A stretch of DNA of 64,000 nucleotides from Peromyscus leucopus (taxonomy: Eukaryota; Chordata; Mammalia; Rodentia; Cricetidae). Below the pieces are notes generated by a model. That model was given only the letters and a program-made list of their open reading frames with translations. It was not told the origin of the DNA and made no database searches. Location of the stretch: NCBI RefSeq assembly GCF_004664715.2, contig NC_051074.1, positions 21,224,558 through 21,288,557 on the forward strand, in the 5' to 3' direction. Below are positions 51,660 through 57,294 of this stretch, in pieces (within the stretch, counting starts at the first letter, position 1; the number at the start of each line of letters is the position of its first letter). A program made the position numbers and the translations under genes.

Positions 51660-54600
51660 TGTCAAAGAATAAAAGTGGTTTGGTTTTTTGTTGTTGTTCA
51701 TTTTAAAACGTGGTTGGAGAGATGGCTCAATGGTTGAGAACACTGCCTGCTTTTCCTGAGGATCCAGGAAAATTCCCAGAACCCACATGGCAACTAATGA
51801 TCATTTGTAACTCCAGCTCCAAAGGATATTGACACCCTCTTCTGGCCTTTGCAGGCATCCAGCACCTGAGTAGTGAGTACACATACATACATGCAAGGAA
51901 AAACTTAGACAAAGAAATAAAAATAAATCTTTTAAAGAGATTTGAAATCTTTTTTAAAAAATTCCAGATCCTCTTGGTTGTACTGGGAGTCCAAAGCTGG
52001 TCTGGGCTAGATACAAGAAACCCTGTCTCAGACAGGAAATTGGTAGTTGAAAGTGATACCACAAGTCTCTCTATTCATCAAATACTACCATGAGCTACCT
52101 TCAACACAATGATTTCAGTCTATTTTTCCTTTTTCCCCTGACCATTAGGAAGAAGAATACACTTGGAGTTATTTTAACATTTGCAAAACTTTCTTCTTCA
52201 AACTTCCCTCCAATACTGTTATCAGCTAGGAAAAATAAAATGCTACATAAAACAATATACAAATTTTGCAATACATTAAATTTTAAGGGCAAAAAAGCTT
52301 TTTCCATGAAACATCTAATTTCAAATCTAAATTACTGGTAAAATTACTGGTAGGGTTAAAAAATTTAAGTATCTTTTTATGCGCAAAAGCATTTAAAGGG
52401 TATGCTTTAGAATTCATTCTACAACCAAAGATTTTCTACATATTACTAGTTAAAATTTGACTAAAAGATGGAGATACACAAAACTATACTTTTCTAAAAC
52501 TGTGCAAAGTAATAATTCTTTATCAAGTCATTATTCATGTTAAAGGAAAACCATCAATCTCAGAATGGTTGAGTAAGTCACTCCTGAAGGAACTACCAAC
52601 ACAAATGCTGGATCCAAATAATTCAAGTAAACCTAGCATATAAAGAATTTTACAAAGGAAAAAAGTGTAAACAACCTATCCTTAAATGAAAAGGTAGAAA
52701 TTAGTTAAATCATTTTTGATATAGTCAACCAAAAGACCACACACACTGCAGATTCCATATCACCCTATTTAGTGTAAAGCTGCGCATTTAAAGACAGAGG
52801 TTTCCATTGTACAAATTATCTGTGACTAACAAAGTAACATGAAGAAGGGAAGCATCAAACCCCAAATGTCAAACTCCTACTTCAATCCTCTCCTGTTCTC
52901 CCCATCATCTCCGATTCGCCCACCTTTACAGAAGTCTTTCAACAACTGGGCATTTAAACACAGGCATCACTGAGGTGAGTCTTCTCACCTCAGTATTTAC
53001 CACTCCCTTTGCATAACTTTCCCCAGCCGCTCCAAAAGCTTCCTACAGAGAAAAAGCTCCTTTTCTCAGACATGCTATTTTGCCCCTATGATACCTCTTT
53101 GGTCTTCCTCACTAGCCCTGGGATCATTATTTTGATAGCACAAGTAGAGCCTGTTACATAAACACAGCTGTAATTATTTAACTTCAAAAATAAACGATAT
53201 GCGTGGATACAGCACAACGCAGTATTTCTTCTGGTTTTTAAAACCTGCCTCATAAAATGCTTTTCACACAGGCTACGCAGTAGAGAATATCTCTTGAACT
53301 GTCAAAAGGGAAAAGGGAACTACACTGAGTATCGTAAAGATTTACATTCAATCGCTTCAACTAATGACTACTTTATTACAAATACTTGAAGGACTTCTCT
53401 GCACACCCCTGCCCAACCCCCTCCAAAAATCAGGCAATACAGAAGTTTGCTGCAGCAAAATATCTAGGTTCTGAGACACCGTCTAGTGTCTCCCCATGTA
53501 GCCCAGGCTTGTTTCAAACTTTCCATAGTTCCCGGCTTGGCCTCCGAGCCGGGAATCTAAGTATGGTTCACCACCCCTAGTTTCAAAGATATTAGAGCTG
53601 CCTTAAAATCAAGTTCTTGTCTAATAAGGAGTCCTATACGTTTCCATTCAGAGAAACTTGTAAATGTACTGAAAAACTTACAGAGTAGTACTACTAGCAA
53701 AATACCAAAATGTTCTTAAGTCCTAAAACTATTTAAAATATAATTTTTTTAAATTGTTCCCACAGGGACAATCCAGCTATTTTTCATTCGGACTCAATCT
53801 TACACAATCATGGGTTTACTTTTCCTTTTAATCCTGGGATTGCTATGTAACCTTAGGAAAATCGTTCTCATCACAGTTCCTAAAATCAAAACCCAACGTA
53901 TTAACTTCCAAAGGGGGGACTCGCTTTACATTTAAAAAGAGGAAAGAGGTCTTCTTTTTAGCTCTACATTCTATCAGTATTCCTTAAAAATTAATAGGTT
54001 GCTCGGTTTAAACTTTTCTTCCCCAGCGTACCCTACACACTGAGGCGCAAAGGGCCCTCGATCTGAACAACAAGGATCGCCAAGTCAGTGATCCTCTATC
54101 ACAGTCAATGCTCCAAAGTCAACAGTTCTGGAGCTGTGTGGCACCTAATCAGCTTTCTCAAGGTATGCTGGGAAACGGCAAACGTTAGAGTCACAAACAC
54201 TGAGCATTCCTCAGCAAAAAAGACAGCGTGACCCCCAGGGCTGGGAGCAGACACCAGGTCCTCCGTACCCGGGGACCCCACCACCACTCACCTACAACCC
54301 TCCATCCCCCAGCTGACGCACCGCTTTCTGCCGCGCTCTTGGGGCCCTGCCAACACCCGGGGTCACTCCCAGCCAAGATACCGCTGAGCTTCCAGGCTCT
54401 CCGGAGCCCCGCACCTGACAGGGGAGGACTCCGGGCGAGGCCCTCGACCGCCCCACCCGGTCCTGCACGCCTCGCCCGTGGGGGCTGCGCCTGCCCGCGG
54501 CCACCGACAGCCGCCCGCTGACGCCCGCAGACCCCGCCGCGCCGCACCGCGCGGCCCGAAGCTCCAGCCCCCGGCCACCTCCCGCAGGGCCCTGAGCGCG

Positions 54601-55051
54601 CTGCGGCCGCCCCGGGGGCAAGGACACCGTGCGGGCCCGGCCGGCCGGGCGGGCGAGCGGGCGGGCGAGCCAGGCGCGGGCGGACTCCCGCGGCGCCCCC
54701 GCGGGCCGCAAGATGGCGGCGGCGGCGCCGGGCTGAGCCCTCCGCGGCGGCCGCCCGGCTGGCTGGCTCCTTCCCCTCCCCTCCGCAGCCCCGGGCGGGC
54801 AGCGGCGGGCAGCGAGGCGCGGGGCCGAGGGACGCAGCGGGGCCGCGGTTCCGACGCTAGGCGTGGGGGAGGGGAGCGCGGCCCGTCCGGCCTTGCCGCC
54901 GCCGCCGCCCCGCCGCCCGCCCGCCTGCCCGCCCGCCCCGGTCCCCGCTCGGGCGCGTCCTAGCCGGCTTACCTTTGAATTTGAGGTCGGAGGCTGGGTC
55001 GAGGACCAGGATCTGCTCGTGCTTCGCCATGGCCCCGGAGGCGGACGCCAT
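20845..55051 (-). CDS. Vapa: Vapa, VAMP-associated protein A (whole gene, 7 coding exons)
   Basis: The spliced minus-strand reading gives a protein I recognise as VAPA, a type II ER membrane protein. From family knowledge, it tethers the ER to other organelles by binding FFAT motifs in lipid-transfer proteins (OSBP, ORPs, CERT). Joining 54973-55051, 35963-36115, 34323-34426, 33614-33694, 22169-22342 and 20845-21003 gives 249 codons with no frameshift or internal stop. The MSP domain covers roughly residues 14-131, with the FFAT-contacting Lys94 and Met96 both present. A Leu/Lys/Glu-rich coiled coil runs from about 170 to 210 and a hydrophobic anchor containing GFFLG from about 228 to 248, ending in KFIL. 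All introns are GT-AG. An extra in-frame exon at 26087/26096-26209 gives a 287/290-residue isoform. VAPB is excluded because the sequence matches remembered VAPA almost throughout. Confidence 0.97.
21004..22168 (-). other. Vapa intron 6
   Basis: 1.2 kb, GT-AG, with no recognisable SINE or other repeat. It is one of the longest repeat-free introns here. Confidence 0.9.
22169..22342 (-). CDS. Vapa: Vapa exon 6 (linker and coiled coil)
   Basis: 174 bases, 58 codons, phase 0 at both ends. Reads [20 protein letters not shown], then a linker and the heptad-like segment [20 protein letters not shown] ending RHLR. This is the dimerising coiled coil of VAP proteins. The acceptor is GAAATACAG and the donor CTGAGA|GTAAGT. 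Confidence 0.97.
23371..23640 (+). mobile_element. Rodent interspersed repeat
   Basis: Contains AGTGTCAACTAGACAGATCT, GAGTAGCACCATTGCAGGGG, GGTCCTGAACAGAACAAAAA and a terminal CTATAAGCAAAATCAAATTT, a diverged copy of a high-copy rodent repeat. A second member lies at 47400-47770. Confidence 0.55.
24825..24970 (-). mobile_element. B1 SINE, diverged
   Basis: Plus strand shows TGTAGACCAGGCTGGCCCTG and GTGCTGGGATTAAAGGTGTG. The A tail appears as TTGGTTTCTTTGTTTG. A short B1 head fragment also lies at 24250-24295 on plus. Confidence 0.8.
24999..25225 (+). mobile_element. B2 SINE
   Basis: GGGGGCTAGAGATGGTACAG head, ATCCTCTTCTGACCTCTG block and a CA-rich tail. Confidence 0.8.
25768..25972 (+). mobile_element. 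B4 SINE (ID-B1 composite)
   Basis: ID-like head with CCCTGGGCTCTACCCCCAGC joined to a B1-like right part (GTACAGTAGCTCACACCTGC ... GTCATCCTTGGCTACACAGT). Confidence 0.75.
26087..26209 (-). CDS. Vapa: Vapa exon 5, in-frame and probably alternatively spliced
   Basis: The open reading [20 protein letters not shown] continues [18 protein letters not shown] and corresponds to the Ser/Thr-rich insert of the long human VAPA isoform (294 residues in my memory). The acceptor is CTACCTCAG, phase 0. Two donors keep frame: CAG|GTTTGT (exon ends 26087, 41 codons, ending VKQ) and GAG|GTGAAG (exon ends 26096, 38 codons). The remembered human insert is 45 residues and ends differently (...LSVLKQEKQK), so the exact rodent 3' end is uncertain. 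The insert falls in the flexible linker between MSP domain and coiled coil, a region rich in phospho-acceptor residues. Confidence 0.85.
27298..27375 (+). mobile_element. ID-like SINE fragment
   Basis: TTGTGGTAGAGTGCCTACAT and GACCAGAGTTCCATTTCCAA, a diverged ID/B4 head. Confidence 0.5.
28240..28375 (+). mobile_element. Old B1-like SINE
   Basis: GCACTCAGGATGCCAAGACA, GAGGACAGCCTGCCTGCTCA and GACCCTGCCTTCTAAAAC keep the B1 order. Confidence 0.5.
28552..28680 (-). mobile_element. Diverged B1 SINE
   Basis: Plus strand: TTGTAGACAAGGTACCTTGT, CATAGGCTGACCCAGAACTC, AAAGTACTGGGATTATAGAG. Confidence 0.65.
28745..28945 (+). mobile_element. B2 SINE
   Basis: GGTAGAGAGATTGCTAAGGG head, AATGCCCTCTTCTGGCCCTT block. 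Followed by an A/T-rich end. Confidence 0.8.
28990..29560 (+). mobile_element. L1 3'UTR-type fragment
   Basis: Shows the purine-rich series typical of muroid L1 3' ends (TTCACAGCAGCTGTGACTAC, GCTGAGGAAGGAGAGACACT, GATCAAAACATATAATGTAC ATGTATGAAC). Old and diverged. Related to the copy at 50490-51680. Confidence 0.55.
29650..30058 (+). mobile_element. LTR-like element
   Basis: Starts near TGTGGCAGCTCACAAC and has GACTTTATAAGCTGGC (TATA-like), then GAAATAAACTCAGGGCTGTC (poly(A) signal), and a U5-like pyrimidine run ending CTCTACAACCCACA. I could not find a matching target duplication, so ends are approximate. Confidence 0.6.
30140..30490 (-). mobile_element. Diverged B2/B3-type SINE region
   Basis: Plus strand begins with a TGTG/GAGA simple run and ends AACTTAGCCATCTCCCCAGC, the reverse of a B2/B3 head. 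GGATTCAAACTCAGGTC matches the reversed box-B region. The middle portion is not clearly SINE. Confidence 0.45.
30500..30760 (+). mobile_element. L1 3'-end-like fragment
   Basis: Purine-rich GTAAAGGAGGGGAGGGGAGA followed by GATCAAAATACAATGGATAT and a GTATGAAATTTTCAATAT end, as in muroid L1 3'UTRs. Confidence 0.5.
30765..30910 (+). mobile_element. B1 SINE with (AAAC)n tail
   Basis: GCCAGGCATGGTAACAGACA through GAGACCCTGTCTTTAAATAA, then AAAC repeats. Part of the left half is deleted. Confidence 0.85.
31138..31305 (+). mobile_element. B2 SINE
   Basis: GGAGGACTAGAGAGATGTCT head, a deletion in the middle, and an ACACAAATAAATAAATATC tail. Confidence 0.8.
31654..31755 (+). mobile_element. B1 fragment
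   Basis: GCCAAGCATGGTGGCAGCTT and GGGAAGCTGAGGCTCCAGG, left half only. Confidence 0.55.
32863..33070 (+). mobile_element. B2 SINE
   Basis: AAGGCTGAAGAGACAGCTCG head, GGGTTCCATCTCCAGCAC box-B region, CATACAATAAAATTC tail. Confidence 0.8.
33614..33694 (-). CDS. Vapa: Vapa coding exon 4 (end of MSP domain)
   Basis: 81 bases, 27 codons, phase 0 at both ends: [20 protein letters not shown] followed by PNENDKL. It completes the last MSP strand and enters the linker. The acceptor is TTTAAAG, behind a run of eight Ts. The donor is AAACTG|GTAAGT, followed by a second overlapping GTAAG. Confidence 0.96.
33695..34322 (-). other. Vapa intron 3
   Basis: 628 bases, GT-AG. It contains a diverged B2-like SINE at 33908-34090 and a weak ID-like stretch near 33780-33850. 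Confidence 0.9.
33908..34090 (+). mobile_element. Diverged B2-like SINE
   Basis: GGCCCAAGAGACGGCTCAGA, GAGTTCAATCCTAGGAATC and CAAACAAATAAAAATG in order. Confidence 0.65.
34323..34426 (-). CDS. Vapa: Vapa coding exon 3 (FFAT-binding part of MSP domain)
   Basis: 104 bases, encoding the rest of Val78 through Val112. The stretch [20 protein letters not shown] holds the basic face of the MSP domain. Lys94 and Met96, the residues whose mutation abolishes FFAT binding in the family, are both there. The acceptor is TTTATTTAG and the donor GCTGTG|GTAAGT. Exon 3 ends in phase 0, so the following exons can be skipped or included without changing frame. Confidence 0.97.
34427..35962 (-). other. Vapa intron 2
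   Basis: 1.5 kb, GT-AG. It contains one recent B1 (34952-35122) and otherwise unremarkable AT-rich sequence. Confidence 0.9.
34952..35122 (+). mobile_element. Young B1 SINE in Vapa intron 2
   Basis: Near-consensus B1 with a C7 run in the tail. AAGAGCTGTA occurs just before it and again at about 35139-35148, a probable target duplication. Confidence 0.9.
35963..36115 (-). CDS. Vapa: Vapa coding exon 2 (first half of MSP domain)
   Basis: 153 bases, phase 1 at both ends. Encodes residues 27 (part) to 77, including [20 protein letters not shown] and [15 protein letters not shown], the conserved first part of the immunoglobulin-like MSP fold. The acceptor is ACCTTACAG and the donor TCAG|GTAGCA. 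This is the most conserved VAP segment. Pro63 in [10 protein letters not shown] (Pro56 in older VAPA and VAPB numbering, the ALS8 position in VAPB) is intact. Confidence 0.97.
36295..36480 (-). mobile_element. Old B3-type SINE
   Basis: Plus strand has GTGCATGCCACAGTGCCTGT, GTGGAGACCAAAAGATG and CGAACTCAGGCCCTCGGGC, the reversed SINE order. Confidence 0.5.
38315..38448. repeat. Compound (CA)n(CT)n(CA)n microsatellite
   Basis: About 52 bases of CA with one interruption, 40 bases of CT, then about 41 bases of CA. Located in Vapa intron 1. Translations across it are artefacts. Confidence 0.97.
39232..39345 (+). mobile_element. Fragment of a rodent interspersed repeat
   Basis: CTATTGCTGTGAAGAGCTAC, CATGACCATGGCAATCTTCT and AATTGGGGCTGGCTTACATT, same type as 61585-61882. 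Confidence 0.6.
39466..39632 (+). mobile_element. B2 SINE, internally deleted, with (ACAG)n
   Basis: GGGAGAGATGGTCTTCAAGT, GTTCCCAGCACCCATGTTGG, CACCCTCTTCAGG, then five to six ACAG repeats. Confidence 0.75.
39693..39880 (+). mobile_element. B1 SINE with A/G-rich tail
   Basis: AGGCCAGACAGTGGTGGCGC through AACCCTGTCTCAAAGGGA, then AAAGA-type repeats to about 39880. Confidence 0.9.
40405..40735 (+). mobile_element. B2 SINE interrupted by a B1
   Basis: B2 head ACTGGAGAGATGGCTCTAC at 40413 and B2 body (CAGGGTTCAGTTCCTAGTAC, GCCCTCTTCTGACTCC, AAAATAAAATC) from about 40577. Between them (about 40443-40576) lies a 5'-truncated B1: CATGGGAGGCAGAGGCAGGC ... GAAATCCTGCCTCAAAAAAC. Confidence 0.8.
41742..41906 (-). 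mobile_element. Very young B1 SINE
   Basis: Near-consensus minus-strand B1 with an exact 17-bp target duplication GGCTAACAGCCATTTTT at 41725-41741 and 41907-41923. Confidence 0.97.
42204..42325 (+). mobile_element. Diverged B1 SINE
   Basis: GGCATGGTGATTCACACCTT, GTTCGGGACCAGCCTGTCTA, GAGAGCCTAGCTCCAAAAAA. Confidence 0.75.
42499..42707 (-). mobile_element. Young B1 SINE with long T-rich tail
   Basis: Minus-strand B1. The tail on plus is a 60-base run of T with G interruptions. Target duplication AATATTTAAGT at 42488-42498 and 42708-42718. Confidence 0.95.
42775..42960 (-). mobile_element. B2/B3-type SINE
   Basis: Plus ends TAACTGCTGAGCCTTGTCTC CAGCCCC, the reverse of a B2 head. GGCAAGAAGAGGGTGTCAGA is the reversed 'CCTCTTC' block. 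Confidence 0.75.
43160..43332 (-). mobile_element. B2 SINE
   Basis: Plus shows GGGAATTGAACTCAGGACCC, GAAGAGCAGCCAGTGCTCTT and CACTCCAGCCCC, a reversed B2 head. Confidence 0.85.
44675..44844 (-). mobile_element. B1 SINE
   Basis: Plus shows CCTGGCTGTCCTGGAACTTG, CTGTAAACCAGGCTGGCACT and GGGCTGGAATTAAAAGCGTG. The tail is a GTTT-rich run. Confidence 0.85.
45055..45239 (+). mobile_element. Young B2 SINE
   Basis: Close to consensus (GGGGCTGGAGAGATGGCTCA). Flanked by an exact 14-bp duplication TGTTTCCAAAGTTG at 45041-45054 and 45240-45253. Confidence 0.95.
45285..45425 (-). mobile_element. Diverged B3-type SINE
   Basis: Plus shows GGGGGTCAGAGGACAATTTG and TTTACCCACTGAGCCATCCT, the reversed SINE ends. 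Confidence 0.6.
46556..46642 (+). mobile_element. ID SINE
   Basis: TGCTATATCTCAGTGGAGGA, ATGCTTGCCTAGTATGCATG and GGGACTTGATTCCAGTAC, with an A-rich end. Confidence 0.75.
47034..47135 (+). mobile_element. Diverged B1 SINE
   Basis: AAGCCAGGTACAGTGGTGCA, CACACCTTTGATCCCAACAC, CACCCAGGGCTACATAAAAA. Confidence 0.7.
47400..47770 (+). mobile_element. Rodent interspersed repeat, second copy
   Basis: AACTTGACAGGATCTAGAAT CACC, then GAGTGGCACCATTCCACAAG and GTTAAGCTGAATGAACTAAG near the end. Same type as 23371-23640. Confidence 0.6.
47905..48590 (+). mobile_element. Ancient Tigger-type DNA transposon (TcMar) fossil
   Basis: Left end CCCCTTCTTATCCATGAGGA and CCCAATGGATGCCTAAAATC. Right end GACCACAGTTGATCACAAAC CACAGATAGC and a GGGAGTCGGGGTGACTACTG terminus. 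This is the layout of MER44/Tigger-like non-autonomous elements as I remember them. It is much diverged and has no transposase. Confidence 0.65.
48612..48945 (-). mobile_element. Rodent SINE, diverged (B3/B4-like)
   Basis: Plus shows a TGTGTGTACAGGTACACATG start and GGTGCTGGGAATCCAAGCTC AGGTTCTCATGC before ACTTTACTGACATCTTCCTA GCC. Reverse orientation. Family uncertain. Confidence 0.5.
49644..49806 (-). mobile_element. B1 SINE
   Basis: Minus-strand B1 (plus has GAGACAGGATTTCTCTGTGT). Exact 15-bp duplication CTACCATTGTTTCTT at 49629-49643 and 49807-49821. Confidence 0.95.
50080..50260 (+). mobile_element. URR1-like hAT DNA transposon
   Basis: GTGGTTCTCAACCTTCCTAA, ATGACCCTTTAATGCAGTTC CTCATGTTG, and TATTTTCACTGCTACTTCGT with TTGCTGTTATGAATTGTAAT. 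This matches the rodent URR1 (hAT-Charlie type) element. Confidence 0.8.
51283..51500 (+). mobile_element. B2 SINE nested in L1
   Basis: AGCCTGGAGAGATGGCTGTG head, GAGTTCAGTTCTTAGCACCC, AAAAATAAATCC tail. Confidence 0.85.
51572..51656. repeat. (TG)n(GA)n microsatellite
   Basis: About 18 TG units then about 22 GA units, at the 3' end of the L1 fragment. Confidence 0.95.
51712..51940 (+). mobile_element. B2 SINE
   Basis: GGTTGGAGAGATGGCTCAAT head, CACCCTCTTCTGGCCTTTGC block, AAATAAAAATAAATC tail. Confidence 0.9.
53462..53580 (-). mobile_element. Old B1-like SINE
   Basis: Plus retains CATGTAGCCCAGGCTTGTTT and GGCTTGGCCTCCGAGCCGGG with rearranged order. A local GGCTTGG...CCGAGCC hairpin replaces the usual middle. 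Confidence 0.5.
54710..54720 (+). promoter_or_regulatory. YY1-type motif AAGATGGCGGC
   Basis: A perfect match to the YY1 consensus on plus, in intron 1 about 250 bases inside the gene. YY1 sites of this form usually lie just downstream of a transcription start and in its direction, so this one points away from Vapa and could mark an antisense start. Confidence 0.5.
54973..55051 (-). CDS. Vapa: Vapa coding exon 1 (N-terminus)
   Basis: Encodes residues 1-26 plus the first base of Gly27, starting [13 protein letters not shown] and ending LKFK. The donor AAAG|GTAAGC lies at 54972/54973 (phase 1). The first ATG (55049-55051) has C at -3, a weak context. The second in-frame ATG, codon 8, sits in GGGGCCATGGCG, a strong Kozak context, so both 249- and 242-residue products are possible. 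I chose the upstream start because VAPA is now usually annotated with the MASASGA extension. No ATG occurs in the roughly 200 bases upstream on the coding strand. Confidence 0.95.
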
Positions 55052-55450
55052 CGGAGACAGCGCAGAGCGGGGGCGCGCCCGCGGCGGCGGCGGCGGCGGC
55101 GGCGGTTCGCTGGCGGGGGCGGAGGACGGTGGCGGCGCCGGCTCGGCGGAGCTCTAGGACGGGGCCAGGCTCACGACGACGACTCCCGAGGCTCCGCGCG
55201 GGGTTCCGAGGGCCGCCTGTCGGGTCAGCAGCTCCGGGTGTCACAACTGACTCAACCCCAACACCAGCCGCCGCGGCCGCGCGCACTGCGATCCTTCGCC
55301 TCCCCACGTGACGGGCTCGACGTGCCTACGTGCGCGCCCCCGCGGCCCGGAGCCCTCGTGCTGGCCCCGCCCTCTGGGCCTAACCCGGCTCAACGCTGGG
55401 CTAGTGCGCCTGCGCACACCACCACCCACCACCACCACCCCCGGACCGGG
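55052..55450 (-). promoter_or_regulatory. Vapa: Vapa 5'UTR and core promoter, TATA-less CpG type
   Basis: Directly upstream of the start codon, very GC-rich and with no upstream ATG over the first 200 bases. Sites seen: TGACTCA (AP-1-like) at 55248-55254, a CCCACGTGAC E-box of USF/TFE type at 55303-55312, CCCCGCCC Sp1-like near 55365, and TGCGCCTGCGCA (NRF1-type) at 55405-55416. No TATA box was found. The transcription start is probably between 55150 and 55420 but is not defined. Confidence 0.65.
55080..55105. repeat. (GCG)8 trinucleotide tract in the Vapa 5'UTR
   Basis: Eight uninterrupted GCG units on plus, about 30 bases upstream of the start codon. It reads as a CCG run in the Vapa transcript and as CGG in any antisense transcript. 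Such tracts are often length-polymorphic. Confidence 0.9.
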
Positions 55451-56453
55451 CTGCGGCTCCGGGCGCCGTTCTCCTGTCAATGGCTGCGGAGCGAGCGAGG
55501 GGCGGAGCTGGGGGAGGGGGGGCTCTCTGCTGGAGACGCGGTGCGCGGCGCCGGGCGAGAGGCGTCGTTCTTGGCCCCTAAGAGCTGCGAGTGCGGAGCT
55601 GGGGCGCCTACGCCGCTGGGGCCTCACGGCGTTCCAAGTGGAATTCGGAACGGAAGAGCGTCAAGAAGCGCCCGGGCACCTCGGCTCCCGGCATGCTCCG
55701 TGCGGGCGGGGCCTCCGCGGGGGCTGCTGGGAGCCGGGAAGGAGCCCGCGGTCCGTTGGAGGCGAGTGGGTGGGGCCGCTGACACGGCTTTTTGGCTGGC
55801 CCAGGGCGTCTCGTCTGCCCTGGAAAAAGAGAAGGGTGTTGCAGGCTACCTTGGAGGCCCGTGTCCCAGAAATAGAGGCCGCCCTGTGGGGAAGCAGCAG
55901 GGCGTGTCCGTCTGGCCTGCCCGGGATTCCTTCCGCCCTCTGCGGAGGCGCGCTCTGTCCTCCCTGGTGTTCCAAGGCTGCTGCTGCCTCCTCCCTCACC
56001 TCCCTCGAACCGAGCCAAACCGGAGGAAGAAACGCACCCCTCACTCAAAAGCAAACGGGTTCCAGGAGAAATCTGTGCCAGTCACATGTTAAATCAGTCT
56101 GGAAACGAATGTCCTGGGACCTGCAGCGTGGAATTCACGTGCGGGATCTACGATTCATATCAAGCCCAAACCAAATCTGTTTGCCACGGTCTCGTGCCCT
56201 AGGGACGAATTTTATCTGCATCGCTTAGGAGAGCTTGTACCAAATGAGAAAAATGCCAGGCAGCAAGTTGCTGACATCTTCAGCCCATTACCAGGGTATC
56301 CAGGGACTGGAAAAAGTAAACCTTTATTGTGTCCTATGGTGCTGCTTGAATTTAAATCTCTAGGAAGCTCCAGGCAAACAAAGGACATATTGTTAATGCT
56401 GTTGCCACGAAGAAGCACCCTAGACTGCCCAGGAAGCAAGTATTGAAATGGGG

Positions 56454-56640
56454 CAGTCTATACCACAGCTACTTAAACTTTTTCAACTCGCCGCCCCTTT
56501 TCACCTGAGAAATGTTTATGCCACTCTGGGTACATAGGATGTAAAATAGTGGTACAAAGCAAACACTGATAATAGGTCATAAAGAAGTTTGTTTTCATAA
56601 CGAAACTCCTACAACATTTTTTTTTAAAAGCAGACCAAAA
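56454..56640. mobile_element. hAT-like DNA transposon fossil
   Basis: ACTTAAACTTTTTCAACTCG CCGCCCCTTTTCACCTGAG, then GGGTACATAGGATGTAAAAT and ACTGATAATAGGTCATAAAG. This resembles a short non-autonomous DNA element I have seen in mammals; name uncertain. Confidence 0.5.
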
Positions 56641-57084
56641 AGTTTATCCATTTAAGACAAAAGCAAGTTTGTATACAAGTGAGATAGCTTTGGTTGTTCG
56701 TTTTTACCTAAAAATTATTCTTGGCTGAATATTTGACACTTCTCAACTTTTTTTTTCTTTTGGAGTTGACTGGTATTTTGGTTTATAATTACTAATGCTA
56801 AGAATCACTTCATATAACTACCTAGTGCAAAATGGCAAAGATAGGTCTGGGAACATTTCAGAAATAGTTGGAAATTCTATCCTAATCCCCAGCCAAATTT
56901 ATTTAGGGACTTTTTTTTTCCCAGTGAAATTCAAGTCAGTAACCCAAACTGTGATTTTTAAAACCAAATATTCTAACACAATACAATCCAAAGATGTATA
57001 AATTTGACAGGTGCTAAGAAACAATTGTAGGAAAATATTAAGTATTTTCCCTTAATTAAGCATTATGTCTTTATAAGAGTAGAA

Positions 57085-57285
57085 GGCTGGCGACAGAAGA
57101 GATGGCTGAGCAGTTAAAAGCACATCACTGCTCTTGCAGAAGACTTGAGTTTGGTTCCCAGCATCCATAGCAGGCTGCGAACAGTTGCCTATAACTCCCA
57201 ACTCCAGGGGCAGCCAATGCCTCTGACCTCTGAGGGTACTTGCACTCAGGCACAGACCCATACAAGTATACATAATTAAAAACAA
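57085..57285 (+). mobile_element. B2 SINE
   Basis: AGGCTGGCGACAGAAGAGAT head, GAGTTTGGTTCCCAGCATC, and a CATAATTAAAAACA tail. Confidence 0.85.
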
Positions 57286-57294
57286 TCTCTTTTA

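Larger units (their letters stand above)
50490..51680 (+). mobile_element. L1 3'-end (Lx-type), interrupted by a B2
   Basis: Purine-rich L1 3'UTR-like sequence, including GACATGACATGGCCATTGCC, GAGAAAGGGAGTCAGG and CTGCTCATGCTCCCATGGAC, and a terminal GATCAAGATACATTGTGT ... AAATTGTCAAAGAATAAAAG. A B2 sits at 51283-51500 and a TG/GA repeat replaces part of the end. An exact 21-bp tandem duplication (TTGTAATGAGCAATAATT core) lies at 50846-50887. Confidence 0.65.
36116..54972 (-). other. Vapa intron 1 (18.9 kb)
   Basis: Bounded by GTAAGC and ACAG. It holds a CpG-island edge at 54.2-54.97 kb and many repeats listed separately: SINEs, a Tigger fossil, a URR1-like element, an L1 3' end and microsatellites. 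No exon of another gene was recognised on either strand. The unlisted stretches (for example 36490-38300, 43340-44670, 45430-46555 and 51945-53460) are AT-rich without recognisable features. Confidence 0.85.
54190..56000. promoter_or_regulatory. CpG island covering the Vapa promoter and exon 1
   Basis: Dense CpG dinucleotides and high G+C from about 54.2 to 56.0 kb, in sharp contrast to the AT-rich flanks. It contains exon 1, the 5'UTR, the start of intron 1 and about 900 bases upstream. Long overlapping open frames occur in all directions here purely because stop codons are rare in GC-rich DNA. They show no conserved domain and are not annotated as genes. Confidence 0.9.

Noticed and set aside
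54292..54711. 139-codon minus-strand frame in intron 1 beside the promoter
   Set aside because: Same GC-composition effect; not joined to Vapa exon 1 by any splice signal.
54863..56228. Overlapping plus-strand open frames of 409 and 306 codons upstream of and across Vapa exon 1
   Set aside because: They arise in a CpG island where stop codons are rare; products are Pro/Arg/Gly-rich low-complexity with no domain, no clear splice signals, and several frames are open at once on both strands.
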